The notes under the pieces are model-generated. The model was not told the DNA's origin, ran no database searches, and worked only from the letters and a program-made list of their open reading frames with translations. Positions 10,201 to 22,200 of a DNA stretch of 26,828 nucleotides are shown one piece after another. Within the stretch, counting starts at the first letter, position 1, and each line of letters begins with the position of its first letter. The position numbers were made by a program, and so were the translations under genes. The stretch is from Apostichopus leukothele (taxonomy: Eukaryota; Echinodermata; Holothuroidea; Aspidochirotida; Stichopodidae), in contig JAAAKB020285061.1 of the NCBI GenBank assembly GCA_010014835.2, positions 1 to 26,828 of the forward strand, written 5' to 3'.

Positions 10201-13200
10201 CAAAATAATATTTCTTTTCAGCAAGTATTAAGTCAACATGATGTAAAAATAGGTTTCATACCAATCCTCCGTTAGGTAATCTGAACTCATCATTTCTATC
10301 CATTGTACAGGTTCCGCAAAGACCACAAGTCTTGCCCTGATGTTTCTCATGAAAGACTTTAACTTTAACTGTGTAGGGATTCTCATACAAGATTGACAAC
10401 TGGAAATTGGTGTCTATTACCTGCCATGAAAAGGAAAAGGTAAAAAGTTTATTAAATCAGGACAATGACTCACTTCACTACACAAATCAACTTCAAATCA
10501 TGGTAAACTCAACAATTTGAAACATTTGTCTTTTCTTTGAAGTTTGGATTCGTTTAACAGCTATCATCGATAAATATGTGAAGCATCTTAAAACCATATA
10601 ACGTTCAATCACCAACAATCCCTGCAGAACTGGCACCTTGGTAGCAAGTTTACAACATGATTCTGGGCTGACTTAAGATTGGCAAAGGGCAATTGCATAC
10701 CAGTAACATCGGGACACAATATGCAATATACAGTTATTAAACTATTGCAAGACCTGCAGGGGAGTTCCTTGTGTTTCACATAAACAAATCCTGCTACTCA
10801 AATTTCAAGTGGGAAAATATTTCCTCTAAGTTCATCACTGCCACTGGTAGTCACACTATTGTCATTGCATAAATACATGTGTAAGTACAGAAAGAGAAAC
10901 ACTGTTAGGAAACTGCTTATCGTCTGCACAAGCCTGTGTAGGTAACAATATAGAAATTAGTTCAGAATTCACTCTTCACAGTCAACGCTATGAAGATTGA
11001 CTTAACTATATCAGACTACATGCTACAAGGCAATTTTACATAACTCCCCTCTGACATGGTTTGCCACAGCAGGGAATGATTGCACATGTAATGTCTTCAC
11101 ATCATTCACCTAATGGTCTCAACATCCAAAAAGGGACTGACTAAACCCCCTACCTCCCATTTTTCACCCACCTTCCCCCTTTCCCAATTCCTGCTCTCTC
11201 CCTTACACATGTTCATCCGTACTCAAATTTTGTTTCTACCCAATCCCCCTTTTGCTTCTTATCTTTCTTTCAAAACGATAGGCACTCTATATTTTATGAC
11301 ATGTGAAGTACATGCGAACAGACAACTAACTATAGTTTCGAAGTGAGACATATACTATCTATTACTGTGCTAAAGTAAAAACACAGCACGATAGCTATAA
11401 AGGTGACATGACAATTGTTCTTGACTAAGGTCTTTAATGATTAGCAGACTGAAGAAATATATCTCTTTAAATCATGTTTTAAGCAAAATAGTCTTGAATA
11501 CTAACACTACTGTGCTATTGAGCAAAGACATTGAAAACTCATTTTTTGTTATATGTGGGTAAATTGATCCCTGGCAAAAAATAATACCTGAGAATATGAA
11601 GCTGACATTTGACAATTTTCAGTATGACAGCGTTGCCTGACATTAATACAAAACCTGGTCAGGAGTCCTAAACAGACCATTTTTTACAAGTCTGGTTGCA
11701 TATCCTCGATTAAATGATGGTTTTGCGCAGATTTTTTCTCTTGATATGTTAAGTCAACAAAACGTTTCATATTTTAAGTGCTAGTATAAATGTCTGAATA
11801 ACTGTTCTGGTTTTCAAGATATTCACCGTCCAATTTTTTTTGCAAATATTTCTTTAAGGCCAACTTGATGAGAAGCCTAAATGTTAATTTTAATCGTTTA
11901 TTCTATTAGGTCTAACAATCTGTTTTGCTTACTTCATATTAACAACATATTAACCTTGATTGGCATTCAACACCATTTGTGCTTGACAAATTGTAATACA
12001 TTGTAAATATGTTATTTGAGGGCGTAAAATTATTATGTGTGTCCATTGAGTTTTGTGTTGCATCTGATTATTTAATTACTTTGATTAATTAATGAAGCTC
12101 GGATTGGTATCGAGATACAACCTGGACTGATGGCAGTGTTTTTATTAAAACACGTTAAAAAGCATCAAAATCCACTTTGTTATTAAATTCATAACAGTTC
12201 ATCTAAAGCTTACAACTTTGTTTGGGAGCAACCTCTGGACTGTGACTACATTATCAGTATAGGGTAGTGGTTCTTGAATTCCATTAATGAGAACTTCACC
12301 ACCACTCTTGGCTTCATAAGTGTTGCCATTGATCTCAAGGCGAACTGCTCTTGTGAGGGAAACTCTAGAAGTCGGTCTATTCTTGACATTATCTACAATG
12401 ACTCTGTAGTTTTCCAGAGGGCTTTCATTGTCATCTTCGTCACCTGAGCATCTCTCAACTAATACATATTCACAATCTCCTTGGAAGTCATATCTTCTGC
12501 CATCAAAGGTGATGTAGTGAGGATCACCCCAAGCTGTGCAATCACAAGCAGCTATTGAAGATACAATGGGAATGTCAAAAAAATAATTAATAGCAACTAT
12601 CCAACATCAGTATCTGCATATGAAGAATGGAGTTACAACATGAATTATGCTAACTGTTATATTGACCGGCCCCCTCCTACTACAATTTTCATCTAGCCAG
12701 AATAATATTATATTCATGAAACTTGGAAACATCAATGAGAAAACTAGCACTTTTTAAGAACAATATGTAAACCAGGTTGTACTTAGTAACATGCTTTACT
12801 ACTGTGCTCATTAGCAACATGAAGTAGGGCACTCCAGCTTTAAAGTTTCCTTTGTAAGTTTCAAATGTTAGTTTACTTTATAAGTTTCAAATGATGTCAA
12901 CAAATAGCAATAAGCCTGAAGTAAGCAACATTATACTATTTTATTTAGCTTCATATATATATTATTAGCTACATCTTTATATTATTAGCTACATATTTAT
13001 ATTATTAGCTACATATTATATTGTTAGCTACATATTATATTATTAGCTACATATTTATATGATTATCTACATATAAATACTATTTTATTTAGCTTCACAA
13101 TATTTTATTAATTACATCTTTATATTATTAGCTACATATTTATATTATTAGCTACATATTTATATTGTTAGCTTCATATTTATATTTTTAGCTACCTATA

Positions 13201-16200
13201 TATAGTCTTAGCTACCTATCTATATATATTATTAGCTACATATTTCATGATGAATTACCTTCCTCACAGGTCAGTCCATCTCCAGTGAAACCTTCTTTGC
13301 ATTGACATCCTCTTATTCCTCCCCTTAAGCCACATTCAGCAAACTCACTGCACACTAACGGACTGCACTGTAAATTTCCTTCCACGCAGACACAAGTTTG
13401 ACTACAATCTTCATTCACCAATATAGCACCATCCTGATAAAAAAGGCCAGTGCTGAATTAATCTATAAAATACATCACTGCTTAATAGAAAGGATTATCC
13501 AGATAACTCAGAGACCATCCCCTCTGTTATGTATTAATTGAACTGAACTAGGTAGTAAGAGTTGATCCCTTTTGCACTATATTCATCCAACTAATTAGTA
13601 AGAGGTCATCCCTTCTTACATAAAGTGACCAGACGACTCCAAATTTCGTGGACGGTCCCAGCATTTCATGTAACCTACCATGATTAAAAGGCCTGGAAAT
13701 GTCCTGGAATTTTATGGACTGTTCTGTGCATACCTTCAAAATTTAAAAAGGTCCTAAATAACTTCAACAAAATTTCATTCATGGCTCACAGATAAAGAAA
13801 GCCCAGATTATTGAATAGCTTCATAGCCTGAATCTAATATGAAAAGCAGCATGTTGCACTAAGTGATGAATAATGAGACTTCCAGTCACCTTCAGGTTTT
13901 TTGTCTTTATATGTTGTAATCTCAAACAAAATACTTGCTTCTGACTGAGGTTCTTTATACTTGGGCATATCTTTAAAACACAGAACCACCAAAAGTTCAG
14001 AGATGCTCAAATTTGCAAACCCTCCCGTTAAACGTACATTGAAGCTGGTACAAACCAAGTTAATATGGGTAATTGGCAGAGGGATGATGTTGATGTTAAT
14101 ATTATGTCCCCGAATTTCCTAGAAATAATATAGTTGACTAAGTATTCTTTAATGTATGCATCCATCAACAGATTTATCTAGAGCTCTGACAAACTGTGCG
14201 AAAACTGACATATGTATAAGACAAGGAAACATTACAAGACAGTACTGAGAGGGGCTATAGCTGTTCAGGATAGCTCCCTTAGCATGGACTTTCCAAGCAG
14301 CAATCCTGATGACATCATGAAAGCAGTATAACGGTAGAAACTAATACATGCACAATCCATATAGCTGGTTTTCACCTTGATAAGTGCTCCATTATCCAAA
14401 TTACATCCACCACATTCTTCCACGCATTCTCCATCTTGAAATACAGATGGTCTTGGACAAAAACAGGCAGGCATTGTGTCAACTGGACAATTTGGATCTC
14501 CATGCGGCTGAGCACAAGATGGAGGGCAACCAGGAAAATTTGGAATGTAAATTGCACCAGGTGGACAGTCTACAGTCACAAATATGCAATAGTTATAAAG
14601 AAAAGAAGGTTGAAATTCAAAAGGATTCATTCATTGACAAACTATGGGAAAAAGTGAAGTAACTAGTGTGCATCACATAAAGGATACAAGATGCTAACTG
14701 TGTGAATCAAATACAGGATATAAATGTGGCATAACAAAAGTTTATCACCTGCAGGATGCAACGTATAGCTAGCTAGTGTGAATTACTTGCAGGATATGAA
14801 TAAGCTATAGTCTGCATTGCATGCAGGATGTGAATGAGCTCGTGTGACTTTAAAAACAAAATGTGAATAAGCTAGTGGGAATTATGTGTGCAAGATGTGA
14901 ATAAGCTAGTGTGAATTGCAAGCAGGGTGTGATGAAGCTAATGTGCAATACATGTCAGATGTGAACAAGCTAGTGTGCATCATATTCATGATGTGCATCA
15001 GCTAGTGTGAATTGCATGCAGGATGTGAATAGGCTACTGTGTATTTGATGAATGATTTGAAGTAAATAGTGTGAATTAAATGCAAGGTGTGAATTGCTAG
15101 TGTGCATCACATTCATGATATGAATAAGCTAGTGTGAATTATATGCAGGATGTGAATGAGCTAGTATTAATATATGCAAATGTAAATTAGCTAGTGTGTT
15201 ATACATTTCAGATGTGAAAAAACTAGTGTAAATTATATGCAAATGTAAATAAGCTAGTGTGCAATACATGCAGGATGTGAATAAGCTAGTCTACAATACA
15301 TGCAGGATGTGAATAAGCTAGTGTGAATTACATGCAGGATGTGAATAAGCTAGTGTGCAATACATGCCAGATGTGAACAAGCTAGTGTGCATTATATTCA
15401 TGATGTACTTGAGCTAGTGTGAATTACATATAATATGTGATTAAGCTAGTATGAATTACATGCAGGATGTGAATAAGCTGGTGTGCATTTCATGTAGGAT
15501 GTAATGAAACCGGTGTAAATAACATTAAGATGTGAATGAGCTAGTGTGCATCACATCCAGAATGCGAATGAGCTAGTGTGCAGTACATGCAGAATGTGAA
15601 TAAACTAGTGTGAAATATATATGCAGGATGTGAATAAGCTAGTGTGCAATACATGTCAGATGTGAACAAGCTAGTGTGCAATACATGTCAGACGTGAGCA
15701 AGCTAGTGTGCATCATATACATGATGTGCATTAGCTAGTGTGAATTACATGGAAGCTGTGAATAAGCTAGTCTGCATTCCATGTAGGATGTAGGATGTGA
15801 TGTGAAGCTAGTGTGAATAGAGTGCAAGACGTGAATACAGTAGCTAGTGTGCATCACATTCAGGATGTAAGTTTCATAACCTTAGTTTACTCATTGATAG
15901 TATGAATACATAATTGACAACCTTTCTGATGCTTTTTTTTAAGATACTAAGGATTAGTTTATGATTCGATTTGTTGAGCATTATTAAAGTGCAGTATTTG
16001 TAAACATCCCTTCTTGTATTTCATTCCTTCCAATGTCTCAAACACATCAATGTATATACATACCTGGTTTGCACTGTGGTCTGTCCTTCCACCAGTTGTT
16101 AGGGGAACCACCAGCTGCACTGCAGTCAGCAACAAACTGCTCCATATTACTACATAAACTATCCACTGTACCAGTGGCACAAACGTCAAATACACAAGAA

Positions 16201-19200
16201 TCGTAAACTGGTTGAGGATCTACAAAGTCATGGCAAACAGAAAGTGCACCTAGAAATGAGAAATTACAAACAGTTAGTCATAAGGCAGAGTAAACAACTG
16301 CACATTGTCCTTTGTATTACAAATTGTGATTGCCATATTTATGTCCAATTAATGCAAGTAAACAGTTTACCGGGTTATGACTTATGACTCCATGAACTCT
16401 CTGTTTCCTTCTGTGACCATGGATCACAGGACATATACTTACAGCTGTTTATAGTATTGCTGATTAATTTCACTTGATTGGTTGTCTGAATTTCCAAAAT
16501 TGAATGTTCCAAACTAATGGACCATGCTGGGCCTATACAAAGAAACTATTCTCTGGCGGTTCCAAATACAAAGTATGAAGTGTATGAGTGCATCAAAGTT
16601 TTACTTGGTGTTGTTCTGATTACAAGGTTTTTAGACTTTGATGTATGTCGACCACAAATGACCTTGTCCACACAAAAATATGTTCTATTCAGTAGTGTGG
16701 GCCCACATACTGGACATACTGGACAGACTGTGACATTTATAGAACTCACAGGACAAAGAGACTTCTTGTTCCCAATAAGATTGTCATTGAAATTCCTCAG
16801 ACTTCTGCAGGAAGTTTTAGTTTGAAGTTAATATAATTGCTTTCAATGATTTTTTTTAAAGAATTTGGCCTCTAATGACCTTTGACCTCTACAAAAGAAC
16901 AAAATTCCATTACTCAATAAGGTAACTCCCTGAATATGAAACTTATCCAAGCTTTATTTTCGGAGTACTTGTACAGATTTACAAATTTGATCTCTATTGA
17001 CCTTGGCAGCCACAGGAAATAATAAGATCCACATTCTCAAATAGGTTGAATCCACATACTAGGTTTACAGCGCAATTCAAACTTTACATCTTAGGTCATG
17101 CAAACTTTTGTTGACATCAAATGATTATTGATCTCCACAGAAAACAATATCGAAGCGTTCTTGTACTTAATGAGATGGATCCACATACAACATATGGAGC
17201 CTATCCTAACCTTTTTGTAAGTTCATGTGTCCACAAGTTTTTCAGACTTGACCTCTGTTGAAACAACACGATCTTTGGCATCCATATGACATCAAAAGAT
17301 TATTTGTATTCAGTAAAAGTATCTATTGAACATGGTTAAGTTCATCTAGGAAGGGACTTCTATTGCAGTTTACAAGGCTTACAAACTTTGACCAATGGTG
17401 ACCTGAAATGACATTTGATCGCCATTAATTTCTACAGCATTCTTGCAATTACCAATGGAGATATGCATACTAAGTATGAATTTAATCCACACTTCACGAG
17501 AAAGTATATACAAGGTTTTCAGCCTTTTATTTTCATTGACCACAAGTGACCTTTGACCGCTTTCAATTTTAATATGGATACACTAGGAATCTTTAGTTAA
17601 CCAAGGGTAAACCTATCGAGTATAAAATTCATTTAAGTTAAATTTGTGAGTTGTCAACTTGTCACTCTCACAAACTTCTAAAATTTGACTTCTAATAACC
17701 TTTCACTTCCACAAGATTTGATACGGTTCTGAGACTCAATAGGTACACCTAGATACCCAATATGAGGTCCCTCCATCAAATACTATTTAAGCTATCATTC
17801 TGATATGTCAAGGCAGCACACATGCCATCACAACTATGTACATCCGGCCTTGTATTTGGCAAGGAATAAGCAGAAAGCATGTTAACTTTGTGATCCCTTG
17901 CCATACAATTTCCTCAAATTTCAAAACAACTATCTCACTAATGTAGAGCAATTGAGTTAAATTTGTCCAAGAATTAATTGAGAACTAGAAAGGTTTGCAG
18001 CACTCCCTTGAGTGGGCATCAATCACGTCATTCACTGGTATGGATTTTAGAGTATAAAATATTCAACAAAAATGTTCCAATATCCTGAAAGAACAGTCTT
18101 CCTTTGTGAACACAGAGTCACATGACATTGTTTATACTGCAACGAAACGTTATATGTTATTGAAGTTATTTCTTTATTACTTTTATTTTCATTGCTGTTT
18201 CCGGAATAAGCTAGTGAAGGGCTTCAGCAAAGTCTAATGGCCTTAAAATCTGACCCTTTTCCTTTCATTACGCGCGTCTAGCTTGTAGTTTTTGTTTTCC
18301 GTGTTCTTAAGCCAAAACTAAACTGTAATTAGCATAGACCCGTGTGCGAGGCTATTCAGCCAATCACTAGACAGCTAATTTCATCGCCCGATATTTCCGG
18401 TGTATTCTTTTAGCATTGGAAAATTCCATGTGATAGTAGCATACATGCCTGTATTGATTTTTTGAACTCACGTGCGAGTAGAGAAGAAGACAGCCAGTGA
18501 ACAGATAAGATATCAGAATGTAGGTTGTGATAATTTAAGGCAATTAAACCGTATTTTGACTTAGTTACTGGTAGGGATAATGCTACAGATCTATTAATTT
18601 AATTGATTGATCATAAGAAACTCTTTGTATTAAGTTTAGGACCCAAATATTTGCGTGTTTGAAGTAGATCTACTTCGTAGATTCGACAAGAGGCTAGGTT
18701 CGTGAGACTGTATGAGAATCACTGCAACGTTAGACAATATATTATAATTCACCCTTATTTTGTTTGGTTAACCAAACAAAAAAGCATTTGCTACCTTTAA
18801 TTTTGGAGTTTCAATGTTTAAATGCTTTCAGACTTGTGTGCATGTTGACCTAATGTGATCTTTGACCTCTATTAATTTAATTAGGATCATACTAAATTAT
18901 GAAGTTTACGAAAGATATACTTCGTGTGTTATCGTGCTTTTAAGATTTTCAGACTTTCACCTAAATGTTAACCGCAAATGACCTTTGACCTCCACCATTT
19001 CCATAAGGTTCTTTTACTCAACAAGCGAAATATACATAACATATATGAAGTTCATCAAAGATGTACTTTTGATTTATCGTGCTCACAAAGTTTTCAGACT
19101 CATACCTCTGTTGACCCAAAATGACCACTGAACTTCACAAAACAAAACTACATGCCACTTGTACTCAATAAGACAGATCCACATACCAAGTATAAAGTTA

Positions 19201-22200
19201 ATCCACCTTTAAATTTTTAGTTATTGTGTTCACAAGCAAGTGTCATATACATACCCACACATGCTATCTTCATCGCATGAATTCGTTTTACCTCCGGCAA
19301 GGAATCAATGCCGATAATTTGTTAAGCCATTTGCATACAGCTTAGTATAGAGACATGAGTTTCCTGAACTGAAGGGATGTTGTTTTTATTTAAGTGGGTT
19401 ACGGTTTTTTCTTTGGCATGGCATGTCATTTGGAAAGATACAATAGTTAAATACAACAGAAGAATGCATCATAGAATTTTTTCCTTGTCTCTCTTTGGTT
19501 TTTATCGCTCGCAAATAATACCCTTAGAAGGCCTGATGCTTCCCTTAAAGCAGCATCTTATTTAATTTGGTATCAGTTCATGCTTGGAAAAATCCTGCTA
19601 GCATTGAAATACCAGGCTATCTAACTTTTTTTAATATTTAAGGTACACGTGCTTTTTGCAGTACATAATCAGTTTTCCAACATCTGTTTCTGTATTTTAT
19701 ATGTATACAAAACAGCATGCTTCTAGCTTTATAATTGTTGAAGCAGTGTTAGAATTTTTCTTCAAAATAGGCAAGGTAAGACATAATTTTTACACTCACC
19801 AAATGCATCAATAATTGCATTACAGTCACTCTTTGCTTTGACTTCTGCTTGTTGACCTGCTGGACACACAACCTCTGGACCAGGGTCAATGCATTGCCTA
19901 TCACCAGTTTTCCATGAATTACTGAACTCATTTGCATTGCTGACCTAAGAATTTAAGAGAGAAGCAAGTATCATTTCTTAATATTTCATTAACTTTATAC
20001 CTGACAGTATTTCATCGTCAACATCTATACATTGCAAGTATAATCTATTAAAGCCACGATTAGTATCCATGCAAACTAGACAGCCTATTACAATATTTTT
20101 CTGTAAAGTGTTTGTAATAAATATTCACTGGAACGTATGATACCGTACGTTTTTGCCACGTGTTTGGCCTACATTCAGAAATCGAGTATATGAAAAATAC
20201 AGACAAAACAGTCCATGACATTATACACATGCAAGCAATGGCAGATAGATGTATTGACCTTTGTGTTTATAACTGTAAAAGTGAGACCGCTAAATGTTGT
20301 AGTGTGTATTTAACAATGTCCCCGTGCCTATAGCACCGGTACCTGCGTCTTTTGCAAACCACATTTGAAAATCACAGAGCGAACCATTCAAAGGACGTAT
20401 TTAACAAAAATACTATAGTCAATAGGTCAAATAAACTTTCACCACCATAAAACAGTATATTCGACCTCTGGCAACTTCAAATTATCTTTGACCTTTACAG
20501 CAAAGAGTAGTAGCGTTCTTGCAAATACTAAGGTGGTTCCACATCCCATGTGTGATGTTCATCCAAGTTTTACTTTTGAAGTAAGTTTATTGACCTTGAC
20601 CTCAAATGACCATTGACCACCCACAAAAATAAAAGGCATCTTGCACATACTAGAATTAATCAAAAACCAAGTATGAAGTTAAACCACCATGCACTTTTGG
20701 AGTTTGCAGGGTTTGCAGGGTTGGACATATCACCATTGCATAAATTCAGTTTGCCTTTGACAAGAAATTAAAATCTGAACTAAATAGATGAGCCGTAATT
20801 GAGTCTAGATTTACAATAACTTTGAAGGACTACAACAAATTTACATCTTTAAAGTTCAGGATTTTCAAATTCCATTTCTCTTTTAATTCTCATTTTGCCC
20901 ATTCTCCTTCCTTTCCTCACTATCATCTGGCACTCCCATCCTGCCTTCCAAGTCATCTTTCTGTGAGGACCGTACCCCTTCCCTTTCATCAGACAGGGTT
21001 ACACATCTGTCAATATGTAGTTTCCTTCAATGTAATCACCAAATAAATTATGCCCCAAACACAAATAAAAATGAAAGTAGTAGTAGTTTAAAGCCTCATT
21101 ATGCATAATTCCATGATAACCACACACTAACAGATCCCAAGCACTACATCTGTTTGCTTCCTTGTCCAAGGCAAAGGAAACTACATGGTACGTCACTGGT
21201 CATGTAAAGGTCAATAGAGGTGAAAGTCTGAAAACCTTGTTAAATACAATGAACTAATAGTAAACAGTTAGATGAACTTCACACTAGGTAAGTGGATTCA
21301 CCATATTGAGTATCAAACCTTATTGCTATCTGAGGATGTCAAATGTCATTTGATGTCAACCGAGGTCTAAGTCTGAAACCTTATAAGAACTGTTAATATA
21401 AAGTGAACAATGGGTGAAGTTTTTACACACTATGTGGATCCATCTCAGTGAGTTCAAGAACCCTTTTGTTTTCTGTGGAAGTCAAAGATCATTTTAGATC
21501 AAGACAATTCAATGTATGAAAACCTTTCATTTCAAAAGTAAAAGACTAGATGAAGATTATACTTGATATGAAAATCCACCCTTGCACAATAATGCTTTTT
21601 TTGTCCAGGTCAAATGTTAGTGGAGGTAAATTAACAGAGATCAATTAACAGATGTCGATGTCTGAATATCTTGTAAACACTGTAACTCCAAAAGTAAAGT
21701 TTGGATGAAGATCATGTACTAGGTATCTGAATGCACTTCTTTAAATAAAAGAACCCTGTTATGTAGGCTCAATTTCATTTGAGGTCATTTGAAAATCCCT
21801 TTAGTAAGACTACCGTTCATTTTTCGCCACTGGCCACTCTTGCACCTTTCAAGGTTATTAGTCTGAAACGTTAACCTGTGTTTTATGTAATACATTCGCC
21901 AAGCCTAGCAAAGAAACCGAGCATGGAAAAGTCACTTCCTCAGCTCAAATTTCCAGCGATCAACCGCAAGAACCAATCAAAATGCCCGAGGAAGGTAAAC
22001 TGTTATGGCAGTGATATTAAAGGGCGCATTTTCAAATGTCAAGAGAGTTAAAAGCCTGAAAACCTTGCAAATACTTGATCTCCAAAAGTAAGATTGCATG
22101 AAGATCATACCTGTATGTCGATCCACCACAGTGACTTTCAGAACTTGATTGTTTGATGTCAAGTTCAAAGGTCACTGGAGGTCAGCATACATCAAAGTAT

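Noticed and set aside
11113-11346. Plus-strand frame rich in Pro, Ser and Phe
   Set aside because: Follows from a C/T-rich tract; a similar tract at 20880-21000 gives the same kind of frame.
13834-14058. Minus-strand frame of 74 codons in an intron
   Set aside because: Not Cys-rich, unlike any exon of the gene, and adding it would break the exon cassette seen in module 2.
14384-14662. Plus-strand open frames over the TIL exon
   Set aside because: Antisense shadows of module 1 exon 5.
14657-15868. CRISPR-like array
   Set aside because: Direct 32-bp repeats without unique spacers, in a spliced animal gene: a minisatellite.
16517-16825. Plus- and minus-strand open frames of 102 and 67 codons
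   Set aside because: Both are in array A of the 140-bp repeat; no protein features.
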